From the NCBI GenBank assembly GCA_028583405.1, contig CM053252.1, positions 38,537,240 to 38,601,239 of the forward strand: DNA of 64,000 bases, in the 5' to 3' direction. Shown here piece by piece: positions 1-12,796 of this stretch (positions are counted from its first letter, which is position 1; each line of letters opens with the position of its first letter). The DNA is from Pogonophryne albipinna (taxonomy: Eukaryota > Chordata > Actinopteri > Perciformes > Artedidraconidae). The translations under genes were made by a program, and so were the position numbers. The notes under the pieces were generated by a model that saw only the letters and a program-made list of their open reading frames with translations, had not been told where the DNA came from and did not search any database.

Positions 1-857
1 GCACTCAAGTTATTTTGTCTTTAAAGGTTTTAGCATTAAGATGAGACTGCTTTCCCCACCCCCTTTTTCCCACAATTACTGATATTTAGTCTCAACTCTT
101 AATACTTAAATGTATTGTGGAAACGTTAAAAACACCTCTAAATAAAACTGATTGCAATTCTATAGCACCAAAAAACACATTCAAATGGATCACAATAGTG
201 AATCAGCACTAAACAAAGACTGCTCATTAAAGCCTTCATGAAGAATTTAGTCTAAGCTGCATGTACCTTAACTCCCCATTTATTCAATCCTCACACCTTC
301 AGTGTGTTAAGCAGATATGACATCTTCAGTTGCATTTTTCAGACAATTGAAAGCATCTTCTAGAGATTCACACAAAAGAAATGTTTTACTGGATAGGACT
401 CATCTTAACAAGTAAATAAACGTTATGTTACATTACGTGTGAATTCAAATAAGGAAGTAACAGTATCTACATTTTGTTCATTTACTACTCCATAGTTCAA
501 ACAGGCCAATGACGCGGTGTATGGTAAATCTTTCAGATGCCTTGGTCTTCCTGTCTGATGTGTGCGGTACACTCAGTCCTCTCCTGAGAGCTGTGACGCT
601 CAGTGTCCCTCTCTGATCACTGCACAGTTTCCCGCTGCACATTCAGATGGTATCCAGAGCAGAGCTGTCAGTGTCGCCCGGCAACACTGATGTGACATCA
701 CACCTCTAGTGTATTTCCTGTGGTCCGAGCCGCAGTGGAGAATGACACTATATGCAGTACATCTTTGTGTTGAATGGCTCAACAGTATATTCAGTCATTG
801 CTTAATTATAGCCTACTTTCTCTGCCAGTTATACATATATAAAGATACAAATTAAAA
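1..857. other. Intronic sequence, nothing recognised
   Basis: This lies upstream of the only confident exon of the window, so it is probably part of the last intron of caln1. I see no conserved ORF and no clear repeat termini. The short ORFs here look like chance ORFs in A+T-rich DNA. Confidence 0.5.
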
Positions 858-1530
858 TGAGACCCCATTTACACGGGAACGTTTGCGTTTACGCACCGTA
901 TGCGTTTTCAAAAAAGTCTTCTGTTCACACGCATTCGATTCATTTAACGTGTCCGTTCACACGAGACCGCTCGACCCGCTGGAAATGCTGTAGTACATAT
1001 GCCGGGCCTGTAACTGGCGCTGCTGCCGCCACAAAATACACCAAAAGCAGCGAAGAAGATCCCAGAGCATGGTTGCCCTTCTGTTTATGCCCTGCGGTGG
1101 ATTTAGCATCATGTAATTCTCTATGTCCACTTGTTGCTGATGGTTGTGGTAGAGGAGCTGTAGATTTTGCACTAACATCTGTAGCATGGTCAAGCTGTAG
1201 ATTTTGTACTAACAGCATGGTCAGTAGCAGTAGCACTAGCAGTAGCTACTGACAGTAGCTACTGACCATGCTACAGCAGTGAGCAGCAGAGGTGGGGAGA
1301 GGCGGGGCTATGGCTTCATCTATCGGGAAATGATCGTATAGGGCGTACAAACGGAGCCGTTTGCCCCCCCAGAGCGTTCCGTTTGCAGATCGATCCACCT
1401 GACCTTGGGACCCGTTATCGTTTCCGCCGTTCCGTTCCGGCCTCGTGTAAACAAAAGGGCTATACGCGAGAGAAACTATGCGGAAACTATGCGGATACAA
1501 CCCGTTTCGTCCTCGTGTAAACGGGGTCTA
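858..1530. mobile_element. PIF/Harbinger-like MITE with imperfect TIRs
   Basis: The left end reads GAGACCCCATTTACACGGG and the right end reads CCTCGTGTAAACGGGGTCT, an inverted pair with few mismatches. About 130 bases of the interior (975-1110) match 41975-42085, so this is a dispersed family. The TSD is not clear; a 3-base TNA duplication, as expected for Harbinger, may have decayed. No transposase is visible, so the superfamily is an inference from terminus style and size. Confidence 0.6.
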
Positions 1531-1906
1531 AGGGTGCATTCACACCATGGATGTATAATAAGAACTGGATACAGCGTGGGAACGTCACAGATTACTCGTC
1601 ATGCCTGAGAAGTACCCGTATGTGCACTCATAGAGCATGCGCAACTTTAACCACGCCCCCCAAAAGGCTCGTTCACATTAAGCACGTCAATTTGAATACG
1701 TAACAGCACCGCGCGTTCATGACAGCATGGTACTGGATTTGTTATGATGGATTTGATATTAACGAGGCGGCCGCGGCAGTTAGCAGCTAGCGGCTAGCTA
1801 GTAATTATGCTAAGTTACATATCAATCGTTATGTACTTTTATATTACGCTGATAACAGGATCTAGTGATATCCAAGCAACAGAGCTTCATTTAGCATGAT
1901 ACTTTT
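1531..1906. repeat. Interspersed repeat, copy 1 (second copy at 18173-18592)
   Basis: From ATGGATGTATAATAAGAACT at about 1548 to the CAACAGAGCTTCATTTAGCA motif near 1900, the sequence matches 18173-18592 at high identity. This copy lacks about 90 bases that the second copy has after the GCGTGGGA motif. The stretch starts at 1532 with GGGTGCATTCACACC, the same 15-base terminus as the element at 33045-33815. Class unknown, non-coding. Confidence 0.65.
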
Positions 1907-2430
1907 GTGGGTTGTACATGAAACCACTTGGTAATATATAAAAATGTATGTATTTTGAAGCCTGTTATGATCAATTGTGATTTAAATCTTTATCTAAAAA
2001 GTAAAGCTGATGATGGATTACTGTGATGGAGTTAAAATAACAATAGCCTATTTCTCTTTGAAATGTGATGGAGTAAAATGATAGTAACTGTGACTATTCA
2101 TGTTAAGTAGCCCACAAGTAACAAACACGTATAATACTTGAAGGAAAGGTGTAAAATGTTTCCATAAATACCAATATCACACACTACAACACAGACTATA
2201 ACACCCCTTTTTGTTAAATACCAACCATGTGTATATATGTATATATACAGGGCTGCACATAACTGGTAAACTGGGTAGTTTATTTAGTTTCAAAAAAATT
2301 ATCCAACGAGTTACAGACCACTCTTTCCCAATGTAAGTCAATGGTAAAAAGTGTTTCCGGGCCCAGCAACCTAACGGAAGTGTAGTACCGCCGTTTGGCC
2401 ACAACGAATATTCTCATCAGAGTCCGGCGC
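1907..2430. other. Unassigned intronic sequence
   Basis: A+T-rich sequence with a short TATATATG run near 2232. I see no convincing gene or repeat boundary here. Confidence 0.4.
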
Positions 2431-2439
2431 ACTTCCTGG

Positions 2440-3240
2440 GGGCTTGATTCACACCTAATAGTCTGCTTCTCTGGTGCGCACCAGACCACAGTTTGTTACA
2501 TTGTTTCATTTTTCAGAAGGTTCGGTTTGCGTTCACACTGCAAAACTCAAACGGACTATAAACTGTAAACACAAGTCATGTGCACGGAAATGCTGTTCAA
2601 CCATTGGTCAGACATTAAGGGGGTAAACACGCAAATCCCGGCAATTTCTACCGGAGCCTCCGCCATGGAGCATCTGCACTTTCGGCAGGTTATTCTCATG
2701 CTGCTGTTAATCTGGAGACCAACAGACACTAGCGGCCCGCGCATATGATTATATAATCAGACAACGTCCGTTAAAAAACATTATAACACATATAATGAGA
2801 GACGTTCTGCAGTAAGGAGGGGCGTTTCACAGATGACAGGTGTTCTTACTTTTATGTAGCTGACGGAGAATTTTTACTTTACACGACACTGTTCAACACT
2901 TAATTCTGCTTCACTCTTTAACTAAACAACCGCGGATGTCTTGAAAGACTCTTTCGGTAAAGATTTTGAAGACATCCGCGTTCTTGTGACACGTAAATAC
3001 TACGCTTCCTATGTTTTGGTGCGGACTGCGTTCACACCAGCAATGAACCGCTCCAGAGTTCACTAGCAAGCGCTCCGAGACCACCTATTTTAGCGGACCA
3101 GAGTTCGGTTGTTTAGTTCACTTAAGAGGTCTCTGATTGTGTTCACACCGTCCCAAATGAACCGCACCAAGCGGCTAAACGCACCAGGGTTCGATTCAAC
3201 CGGACTATACAAGGCAGGTGTGAACGCAGTCCCAACATCC
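2440..3240 (-). mobile_element. TIR element, inverted copy of the 33045-33815 element
   Basis: This stretch reads as the reverse complement of 33045-33815 over most of its length. It shares the segments around GGTGCGCACCAGA, CGCGGATGTC and AACCGCACCAAGCGGCTAAA. The ends carry GATTCACACC and GGTGTGAACGC, degraded forms of the GGGTGCATTCACACC terminus kept in the other copy. It is non-coding. The two copies lie about 30 kb apart in opposite orientation. Confidence 0.75.
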
Positions 3241-3989
3241 TCCAACACACCCTCACTCCCTACCCGTATACACTCACTCAATAAGGAACGCTTTTGTCCT
3301 GGGTAGTCCTTGAGACTTCAACATGTAGATAAAGATATCAATTCAAAGTAAACTACTTGGTTAGCTTTATTCTGGTAAAAAATAAGTATGTTTGTCGAAA
3401 CGTTAATTCAATCTGTTAGTTGAGTATGTGACGTGAATTAACATTGGACACATTGGATTCACAGAGGTAACAGACCCCAGTCTCCAGGGGGAAGGTTTGT
3501 ATTCACCCATCAACTGCAGAGTCCTCCATGCACAGACTTTGTCTTCCTTTAATCCTTTACTGCCATCATAAATACTACAACCACTAGAACATTTCCTAAT
3601 GCAGAATGAAGCAATAGGGGTAGATGGAGCGTCCCAGTTTGATATTAGGGACACTTTTATTAGCAAACAGGTTTTCAGTACAGACCTGTTGAAGCCTCGT
3701 CATGTTACTTTATTATGCTAGGCTTTCCGAGCATTACCTGTCAATGTCCAACCTCTTATAGCCCAAGCCTTTGGTTTTTGGAGTCATATTCTGCCTTAGG
3801 TCTATATTCCATTGCTTTTCCAAACAAACCAAAAAGCATTTTGATAGAAGCTAGACTTGATTTTTAAGACATCTGTTTTATTTAAGTTTGAATGGCATTA
3901 TTCTCCCCTAGGGCAGAGCATTTGACACAGACTAAAGAAGTAAACACTTTCCTTCTGACTTTTGGTTAACTTGTTATACTGTAAACCAC
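3241..3989. other. Unassigned intronic sequence
   Basis: No ORF with recognisable protein features and no clear repeat ends. Probably intron of caln1. Confidence 0.4.
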
Positions 3990-4580
3990 ATTGAGTGTGT
4001 TTATAATGACTGTTATTGCATACTATACTATGACGTTTTGTCATGTTATACTATATTGTATATATCATTTCGAGAACTTTTTTTTGACATACTTACGTGA
4101 CATTTTTGTGGCTAACTATAAAATGACTTTCTGTTACATATGTTACCATTTCACTCTTTTAGAACATTCCATAGTAGTACATTCTTTTTTAACAAACTAC
4201 TGTATACTGCCACTTTATATGATGACATTTTGTGGCATATACCATGATGCTTTATGTCATTTTTTATGACAAACAATGATTTGTATGGTATTTGTAAGAC
4301 ATACTACACTATGACTTTTTATAACTGGATATTTGTATGTTTTTTTTATAAAATACTATGCTTTTTTAAGTATTTTGATGACATAGTGTAGTACTGACTT
4401 TATTGTGAGAATGTTATGTCTTACTATAGTATCCCATTTTTTGTTATTATTTATTGGAAACTATAATATTAATTTCTATGATATTATGTATGACATTTTG
4501 TTGCATAATATTTGATGATTTTGATATTTTTAATGATGAACAACTCTTTTGTATATTGCTTTTTTATGACATATAATAGG
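3990..4580. repeat. Degenerate A+T-rich tandem array
   Basis: The motif TATGACATACTA with TATGACTTTTT recurs at irregular spacing with heavy drift. The same motif family recurs at 8690-9785 on the other side of the terminal caln1 exon. This is a decayed minisatellite-like array, and the ORF across it has no protein character. Confidence 0.6.
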
Positions 4581-4733
4581 CTACTTAGAGTTGTGTGTAC
4601 CTTTTCTTGTGCTCCCTCTGTTTGTCTTAATTATCTTCTTTCTCTGGTGATAAATTCAAACATGTCAGAAAAAGAAGTGTAACCGTCTTTTAAGCTGTCA
4701 CTTTCCTGTGTCTCCTTCTCATTTCTCTCTCAG

Positions 4734-4861
4734 TCCACCCTTCAAAGAAGAACCGTCAGACGTGTGTGAGGAAGAGCCTGATCTGCGCCTTCGCCATGGC
4801 GTTCATCATCAGCGTGATGCTCATCGCAGCCAACCAGATGCTGAGGAACGGCATGGAGTAG
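4734..4861 (+). CDS. caln1: Calneuron-1 (CaBP8), terminal coding exon
   Basis: This is the last coding exon of an EF-hand calcium sensor of the CaBP7/CaBP8 (calneuron) group. A pyrimidine-rich tract ends in CTCTCTCAG at 4733. Two bases then complete a split codon, and 41 codons run from 4736 to a TAG at 4859-4861. The peptide has a basic stretch (SKKNRQTCVRKS), then a hydrophobic segment (ICAFAMAFIISVMLIAA), and ends in RNGME. In the family this segment is the C-terminal tail anchor that holds the protein on Golgi membranes, where calneurons restrain PI4KIIIbeta at low calcium. The EF hands lie in upstream exons outside the window. The AFAMAF core and GME end fit calneuron-1 better than CABP7, which ends in GMK. 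A reading in another frame across this exon is spurious. Confidence 0.93.
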
Positions 4862-5129
4862 CTCCGCCCACTGAGCAGGGAGCAGCCTGCATGTGCATGC
4901 CAGGCGGTGAGATCATATCCCTACTGATAGGAAAATAACTAAAGGAAGAACACGAATCATCGAGAAAATACATGTTTTAATGTTTTCTTCGTTTTTTTTC
5001 GAACAAGTGGCACCTCTCCACCTGAAGCCAGCATGAGGAGTCATGGAGGCTCCTCCCCCTTTACTCTGACAGGGACACCCAAGGGCTGACATTACACATA
5101 ATACTCTGTCGTGTATGTTTCCTTGATGC

Positions 5130-5135
5130 AATAAA
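5130..5135 (+). terminator. Candidate proximal poly(A) signal of caln1
   Basis: AATAAA in the context TTGATGCAATAAAA, about 270 bases after the caln1 stop. The flanking 14-mer is the same as at the distal site. A plausible signal, with no expression evidence. Confidence 0.4.
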
Positions 5136-5565
5136 AAAGTAACAAAAAAAGAAGCTTGAGTGCAGGAGTTCAGAGCTGCAGTGGTTTTCAGAGCTGCAGA
5201 TCTGCCACCCAGCAGGAGTCTGATGAGCCACCAGCACTGAAAGGGAACAATAGTTATTTTCTTATGCTTCCTGCAAGTATAATGATAGACCCGGCCGCCA
5301 CTCAAGCAGAAAGAGCCGTACGTCACAGCTCACAGTGCTCCAGCTCTACAACCTTCTATTTCCATCCCCTTCGCCTGTGGCTGGTATAAAGTGCTGGCAT
5401 CAGATCATCCACCCACACCAAGCAGTCGAGCGTGCAGTCAAAATGTTGAATGGTAACTCCTGGCCGGTGTTTTGGCCCTGTGAAATTCATTTTAGAACAC
5501 ACTAGCTCAGAAATGTGTTTTTTAGATCTCCTCCTTCACTGTTTCACTCCACCCTTTCATATGAC

Positions 5566-6702
5566 CAGTGGCGAGCCGTGACTTTTATACCTAGGCCCTC
5601 TGACCCCCCCCCGAAAGAAAAGAAGAGTTATTACGTCACAGCGTATACTTCAGCGGAATATCACAACAGCGGCCCGGGGTGCAAAACGCATCAATGACAG
5701 TGACCCTCTACCACACAGAACAACACCATTTATATAAACACCTAACATGACAGGGCACCCACAGCCAAGTAACAATTACAAATGAATGAAGTCGGCACGG
5801 CGGCCCACATTGAAAATGACTTAGGCCTACCTTTGATGATAAATCACTGAAACACAAAGTCCATCCTCCTGTCCTTTTGGATGAAGCACTTGCTTCAGCT
5901 GATCCTTTGCCTCTCCAGTTTATCATTGTAACTCAATCTTGAAAATTACTCGGTTCATAATTTTGCAAACGATGTCATCACTATCACTGAAGTGAGCCAT
6001 CATGAACGAACTTATGCTAATCATAAATCTATCGATCATAAATCTATCGATTAGATTTATGATTCGAAAATAATAAAAGTAGGGTAGACATGTGGATATT
6101 ATCCGTCTGAACAAAACGTGCATTTATCTAACAGGTTCGTTTTCCACAGACCTTATTTCCAGCTATTTTCCAAAATCCTCTGGAGAAATCCCATTGCTTT
6201 CAGTCGAGGGAATCCGAGCACAGCTTACTTCCGGGTTTTAGGACGCGTCACTGCACCACTTGCATAGACCTCACAGCGGGCGGAACTTGTCATAAAGTCC
6301 GCGAAAATAAAGCCCACCCATTTAGAGGGAAGATATGATTGGTCAATTGTACTGTCATTTGACATTACTCTCTCGTTGAGTTACTATAGCTGGCCCTCTG
6401 TGAATGTAGAGAGGGACCAACAAGCTCTCCCGTCTTCACATAACTCGCAGAGACGGCATTTAACCCTTCACATTCCAACAGAAACTGAACAGGCAGATTC
6501 GAAGGATTTATTTATTTGGAAATGTTATTTTAAATACATTTAAATCAAGTTATGTTGGTAAAACTAATGAAAAATGTAACAACAACAAATATTTTAAAAA
6601 ATATTTTTTTTAAATGTTTTTTTTATATGTTTTCTAATATTATTTTTTAGAATATCTTAGGCCCTCACAGAGGGCCTAGAGGGCCCTGACGGCTCGCCAC
6701 TG
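5566..6702. mobile_element. Non-autonomous hAT element with 8-bp TSD
   Basis: The ends are CAGTGGCGAGCCGT and its inverted partner ACGGCTCGCCACTG. The element is flanked on both sides by the exact 8-mer CATATGAC (5558-5565 and 6703-6710). CAG...CTG termini with an 8-base TSD are diagnostic of hAT. It is 1137 bp long with no transposase. Positions 6036-6240 are homologous to 37925-38130, and another 3' end of this family occurs at 16106-16124. It sits in the probable caln1 3' UTR. Confidence 0.92.
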
Positions 6703-7260
6703 CATATGACAGGGTGGATCTTTTATCTTTCCTGGATAACACGCTGGAATTATGGAAGTTGGGTTCAAACTTGGTAATGTGAAAACATGCAGTTTGTAAA
6801 TGCTGTAAGGTTTACAGATAGATGTACAGGATATATATATATATATATACATATACATGTAAGGGTGGATTTATTCTATACAAATCTATACAGTATGTCA
6901 TGTTAAAATGAAAAGGAATTATAATTTATCCATCTATGACCCTATCACTGTTGCACATTTTATGAATTTGAATCCATCATTTAAACTAAAAAAATATATT
7001 TAGCATTCAACATGTTCTCATGTTTTAATTGTCCCTATTGTGTGAAGACCACAGATAAAGAACTGTGAATCTCAACAATTTATGTAAAATAAGGGTCTTG
7101 TCAAACTTTGAGTGACTTCCTAACAGGTTGATTCTGACTGAGGAGTGCTCTGAACTCCTGCTCTGACATCATCACGTCACATGTACATGTATGTACAAAC
7201 ACCTGTTATCCAGTGCATGAGATCAAGTAAGCGTCTTTTGTAAATACATCTGGTTCTGCT

Positions 7261-7369
<109 letters not shown>

Positions 7370-8502
7370 TGTCGGTGCTCTCTGCTCTCTTGGGTTCAGA
7401 GGGGGAGGGGGACCAGCAGAGAGAGAGGTGGCTGCCCCATTACAAACAGGCCAGGAGGTGAAGACCCCCTCTTCCCCCCCCTCAACCCTCTTGCCAAAGC
7501 CATAGAACTCCACAGAGGTGACCCAGACACAATATAGACTCTTTAACGTGTTCCAATGTGGAAACACAAGATCAACCTGAAACATGTCTGTCCTGTTACA
7601 TTTGGTCTGCTCCTGTAATGTGTTTGCACTGTACCTGTCGTCCATTCCAGGGAAATGATGAAGAGGGTTGTAGGGTGGTGAAAGACTGCCATCTAGAGGG
7701 GAAGTGAGATGTGTAGCTGAAAGCACTTTGGCAAAGCCAGGCTTTATATTCACAATGTCTGACAACTGTTGATGTTAAATGTTAAAATATGAGGATTTTT
7801 ATGTATGTACGTAAATGTTGACTTTGATCTATCAACACTGTGGGTAGAGCATTACTTGTATTTGAAACAGAATATATATATATATATATATTCTTGCCTA
7901 TGGAAGGAAAATCACAAATAAATTACTAATATTACAATTTGAAGACTGAGTAAAGAGCACTTTGTGCAAAGACAGTCTACATATCACTGTAGGTCACACT
8001 GGTTTTGGCCTTTTTTGTATATGAAAAGGTAACACTGATTCAAATCATGTTTTAAATTATTTTTGCAGCAGTGGTGAAAATGTCCCGCCAAATTCACAGC
8101 TAGTCACTGCTAGCATGTTAACTGGACAAACATTAATTTTTCTTTGAAAAAAAGCATTGTAATGTAGATTTTATTTGTATTTGTTTTTGTGTTTTATTTG
8201 AGCTCATGTTACTGTAAACTGTCCTCGCCCCTGCAGGACAGTTGCGTGTAAAGGATTTTATTTTGGAGGGGAAACGCACAGTGTCTCTTCAGTAGCATGG
8301 TGTTATCGTTATGTGACTTTGTACATAGCTAATAACATAGCATTTGTATTAGACAAGCACACCCTACATACTTTGCATGTGTAATATTTAAACATGTAGA
8401 CTATAGAAATACTTTCAGTTGTACTATTTATTAGAGGCATATTAATTATGTGATTGTAAATATGGAGATCTGTACAAAAGTCAAATGATTAAACATTGAT
8501 GC

Positions 8503-8508
8503 AATAAA
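8503..8508 (+). terminator. Candidate distal poly(A) signal of caln1
   Basis: AATAAA followed within about 15 bases by a T run and then TGGTGCTTTATGGTTT, a G/T-rich downstream element. It marks the likely end of the caln1 transcription unit. Confidence 0.5.
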
Positions 8509-8689
8509 ACTGTGTTTTTTAAAATGGTGCTTTATGGTTTATTTTACTGTGTGGTCATTAGCAGCCATGATCTATTCCAGGGGGTCTGCAGGGTCTTAAA
8601 GGTATTCAAATAATGAATCAAATTAGATCTCAGTACAGTATGTATTTTTCCAAAGAGTACGCTGACATTTTTGGCTATAGGCTACTATC

Positions 8690-9785
8690 ACTGGTTATGA
8701 CTTTTTGAAGCCATACTTGACTTTTTAAAATATATATTTAAAAAGATTTTTCATTTTTCAATGTTATATCTTACCATTGCCTATACTTTATTATGAAATC
8801 TATTATGGCTTTTTGAATCCCGCTCACTCTATTGAGTTGACTTAATGTTATAATATAACTTTTCAATTGCTTTATATATATATTAATGCAAACTATAACA
8901 AAACAGATTTTCATTTTTATAACAACTTGTTGCATGCTTTACTTTGATGTTTGAATGTAATTTCTATTGTCCTATTATTACTTTTTTTGGTTTTTCTATT
9001 GATAGTAAACTATTACTTTTTGATGGATTATGTTAGACATTTGAATGGCTTAGTATTCTATATATTTTTAACCTTTTTAATAGTTGTTTTTATTTATACC
9101 AATATGTATTGTGTATACCACATTGACTTTTATATACTAACTATACCATTACTTTTGATAACATTTGATGACATACTAAACTATTACGTCTTCATGTTAA
9201 ACCAAAAACAATTCGTTTTCAGATTATATTTGACATACTATTTTGTGAGTTTAGTTTTTTCTGATTTACTATAATGTGTTTGTTTTTTCGACATTTTCAA
9301 CATAGTACACTAAGTAGTTTCTTTATTATGACATACTAGACTTGTTTGTGACATGCTATCAGAATATTTAGATATACTATAGGTAAATCATTTTTGGGGC
9401 TATTTTATAGCATAATATATCATGAATGTTACACTGTACTATATTTTGTTATAACTTTTTATTGGAAAATATATTCTATTTTTTATAATTTATGACATGA
9501 TATAATATCACATTCTAGTATGAGTTTTGTACTATCTTAATATACTATTACATTTGTATGGCATACTTTAATATAACAAACACATAATAAACAGTATGTT
9601 ATAAAAAGTAATATTATTACTTTTTATGACATACTGTTTATTATGAATGTTTAAAACATTTGTATGGAATTCAACCAGCAAGTTGTGTTGCAATATTATA
9701 CTATGATTTTGTGTATGACTTTTTCTACCATAGTATATTATGATTTATTATGCCATACTACACTATTGCATTTCTTATACATACT
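8690..9785. repeat. Degenerate A+T-rich tandem array, second block
   Basis: Same drifted motif as at 3990-4580: GACATACTA, ACTATTAC and ACTTTTTATGACATAC. The 107-codon ORF inside it is Phe/Leu/Tyr/Ile-rich only because of base composition and should not be called a gene. Confidence 0.6.
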
Positions 9786-9788
9786 AAA

Positions 9789-9905
9789 CCAGGGGGTCTC
9801 AATGTTTTGATAACTGGATCCCAATGTAGGGGCCAGGAAACTGGCAACTGTGAAGGTTAAAGGAGGAGTTACAGGACTACATTATATTGAGTGACTACAT
9901 TATAT
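9789..9905. mobile_element. hAT-type terminal fragment
   Basis: CAGGGGGTCTCAATG at 9791 resembles the 5' terminus of Charlie-like hAT elements. The rest of the element is interrupted by the TIR element that follows, and no TSD partner was found. Confidence 0.35.
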
Positions 9906-9911
9906 ATATAT

Positions 9912-10985
9912 TAGGGCTGTCAAACGATGAACATTTTTAATCAGATTAATCACAGCTTAAAAATGTATTAATCATGATTAATCACAATTCGAACTATGTC
10001 CAAAATATGCCATTTCTTTATGTATATTGTTGTGGGAATGGAAAGATAAATGAAAGAAGGCAGATATATCCATTTAACATACAGTATCTATGTTTATTAT
10101 AACATTTTTCTGTGTGTCAAAATGAAAGACAGCCCACACACCTATCAATCATCAAACCGTGGGGTCTTAATTCATTACGTGTTGATTTCTATCAACGGGG
10201 GAGTACTTCAGGAAAGTCGACGGGGGGGGGCTAGTGGAGTACTTCGTGACCACAGAGTGTGAACGTTGTGATCAGCTGTTTTAGCGCAGTTCTCCAGTGA
10301 AGGGGGGGGGAGTCTCCCTCCGCAGCCGGTTGGCGTAGTTTTGGCACAATTCCGTTGTACACAGACCGACGTTAACAGCAGCCCTGTCTGTGCACACGGA
10401 GACCGACTCTGTCGTCCGTGATCTAACCGCCTTCTGGAAAAGCTTCACAAGTACGTCGGTACGCAAATGCGCTTTGTGACACAAGTGGCGGTATGCATTT
10501 CAGATTACGCACATAACCTGCGTACCAGTTATGTGCACCCCTGTACTACAGCAAAAGTATTCTCCGTCGGGACTTCCTGCAACAATACCAGCCGTTATCT
10601 TGATTCTGATTGGCCAGAAGACATTATCAAAGATGTTCTATTGAGAAGACGATCACTACGTGACAAAAGTTTTCAAAACCGTTTCTAGTCTTCGGTATTT
10701 CCAGACAAGTGGCTACTGAAATCAATCTTACTAACTGCTGTCTGTGCAATTTACTCCGCGCGAGTTGGCAGACTTTATTTTGCTTACTTTAACATCATTT
10801 TTCATGGTGGGGCTAAGCCATTTCTTGGTATGGGTGTAGCCTACCCCAGCCATACCCTGGCGCTGCCACTGGTGGGATATATGGGGCGGGCCATTCTGCA
10901 CATGCGTTAAATGCGTTAAATATTTTAACGCAATTAATTCAAAAACTTAATTACCACCGTTAACGCGATAATTTTGACAGCATTA
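9912..10985. mobile_element. TIR element, copy 1 (second copy at 30911-31967)
   Basis: The left end TAGGGCTGTCAAACGAT and the right end ATTTTGACAGCATTA form terminal inverted repeats, followed inward by TTAATCAGATTAATC and TTAACGCGATAAT motifs. The copy sits in a TATATA tract on both sides. It is nearly identical along its length to 30911-31967. Near its right end it contains the segment CCTGGCGCTGCCACTGG, which looks like a hAT terminus captured in the family consensus. Non-coding. Confidence 0.8.
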
Positions 10986-12062
10986 ATATATATATACGAG
11001 TGAGCGATACAGGGAGAGAAACACAGAAGAAGAGACGAGAGAGCGGCAGATAGAAGCGGAGAGGAAAGTGAGTGAAGAGAATAATTAGCGATACAGGGAG
11101 AGAAGACGGAGAGGAGAGTGAACAGGCTTGTTAGCGGCAGACAGGGAGAGACAAATAATTACACATGGCGCTCTCCAAGAAGAGGAAAGTGGATGGTGAG
11201 AACAGAGCTTTTAACCCTGAGTGGACTCATTCATGTTCATCTTGCCCACTGGGAGCACAGAACCAGTGTGTCTCATTTGTCCAGAGACCGTGGCGCTCAT
11301 TAAAAGTGCCAAAACGCCACTATGAGACAAAACACAAAGTGTTTGACCAAACATTCCCTCTCAAGTCAGAACTGAGGTCACAAAAAATAAATATCGTTCC
11401 AGGGCAGGCTAACCGAGGCTAACCAATGAGCACCTGCATATGTGTGTATGAGAATGGCCCTGACACCATTTCAGCCCAGATCTAAACTCCTGGCAGGACA
11501 AGCTCCAGCTCAATTTTCGCTCTGAATTAAAAAAAAGTGAGTGAGGGACTGCAATATAAGAGGGAAAGAAAGAGAAACTTTAAAACGGTTCAATTGTTAT
11601 GATGTGTAAAGACTGATATTGTTCTATAATCGTCTGAAACAGTTAAGTCATGATGTGAAACGGTTAACAAAGAAAAAGAGAAACTCAAGCTGCTGCTACA
11701 CTTTATTTATCTAAAATTAAGCACTTTTAAGATGCACACATTTTCAAAAGCTATTTTATTTATTTTCTCTATTTTATTTTGAAATGCAGCCCGAGAGGAA
11801 CATTACACATATCCACAGTATTTACTGTATATCTGTATAGTTCAATGTTAATTGACAATACATATTGTTGTTTTTGAATTGTACTTTCTTTATTTGATTG
11901 GCAGTCAGTTGTTGATTACATGCAGACGTTGATAAAGCTACAGCTACTTCAATATATATCACACTAATTCATAAAGCAACTTAGACATTTTGATGTTCAG
12001 GACCTTTGCATGGGGAGATTTTCTCTAACTGGACCTCGTTGAATTTTAGTTGAATAACCCTG
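10986..12062 (+). mobile_element. hAT (Charlie-like) remnant, 3' terminus at 12062
   Basis: The stretch holds an N-terminal transposase fragment at 11165-11417. It ends in TTGAATTTTAGTTGAATAACCCTG, a typical Charlie-like 3' end with the terminal CTG. The expected 8-base TSD (ATCTAGAT after the end) has no matching copy upstream, so the 5' end is lost or rearranged. Confidence 0.6.
11165..11417 (+). pseudogene. hAT transposase fragment, N-terminal BED-type region
   Basis: The ORF starts MALSKKRKVDGENRAFNPEW and runs to SELRSQKIN, matching the N-terminal layout of Charlie/ZBED-like hAT transposases: a basic start, a BED-type zinc-binding region and an R-H-Y-E-T-K-H-K segment holding the His ligands. 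The Cys part of the finger is shifted out of its usual register, so a frameshift is likely near residues 25-35. The catalytic core and dimerisation domain are missing. This is a broken gene inside a remnant element. Confidence 0.7.
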
Positions 12063-12330
12063 ATCTAGATCCTCTGTCTCGAGCCAGTTAACTAGCGGGC
12101 CTTCTAGAATACCCTGGAACCGAGGGAAACTCTGAAAGAATACGCCCATTGGCTACAAATCAATATATGATTGGTTGATCAAACTGTCAGTCCAAACGTA
12201 CGCTCTCATTCAGTGCAACGGCCAGGGCATTCGATCAAGGATGTAGAATACCTTGGTTGAAGGATATTCTACCCAGAGACCCAGAACAAGATCTGATTGG
12301 TTGCTTTCTTTTCTAACACAAAACCACTGA
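12063..12330. mobile_element. Interior fragment of the CAGTGGCG hAT family
   Basis: The segments around CGCCCATTGG, ATATGATTGGTTGATCAA and GATGTAGAATACC resemble 6305-6420 of the hAT at 5566-6702. The matching 3' end of this family appears 3.8 kb later at 16070-16124, so later insertions probably split one copy. Confidence 0.45.
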
Positions 12331-12379
12331 AATGCGTAGTGCATGGTCCGAGAAGGACAAACAAATCAACGTAACACTG

Positions 12380-12796
12380 TAATATTACAGATCAACAACA
12401 CAGATACCATTCTCTGGAGGAACTCTTCAGCCAACGTTGCCTCAACAGAGCAGGAAAAATAATTGCAGACTCTTCACACCCTGGACACTTCCTGTTTGCT
12501 CTTCTTCCCTCCGATAGATGCTACAGGTCAATTCAATCAAGGACAAACCGACTGAAAAACAGTTTCTACCCCGGAGCCATACGAGAACTGAACACCGTCA
12601 AACGCTGAACTGAACAGTTACAGCTTGCAACTGCACTACTTTTTAATAGTTTTATTAACTTATTAACTGATCAACATCAGAGATGCAAAATATCATTCCT
12701 GTGTTTTTTATATTGTAAACTGTATTTAAATTATGTGCGGGCATGTATGCATGTTGGTATGGATGTGTGAGCATATGTTTATGTGTGTATATTTAA
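12380..12796 (+). mobile_element. LINE 3' fragment (end of RT ORF)
   Basis: In the best frame the sequence encodes the conserved C-terminal LINE segment with PGHFLFALLPSDRCYRSIQS followed by a KNSFYPGAIRELN motif and a stop. This is typical of fish LINE polyproteins just after the thumb region. It is 5'-truncated and contains frameshifts. The 3' UTR is cut by the piggyBac-like element, and the likely tail is at 15890-16010. Confidence 0.7.

Noticed and set aside
4708..4938. 76-codon ORF across the caln1 exon
   Set aside because: Wrong frame. The splice acceptor at 4733 and the clear calneuron tail-anchor sequence lie in another frame.
8951..9274. 107-codon hydrophobic ORF
   Set aside because: Lies in the A+T-rich degenerate array. 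Composition explains the Phe/Leu/Ile/Tyr bias.
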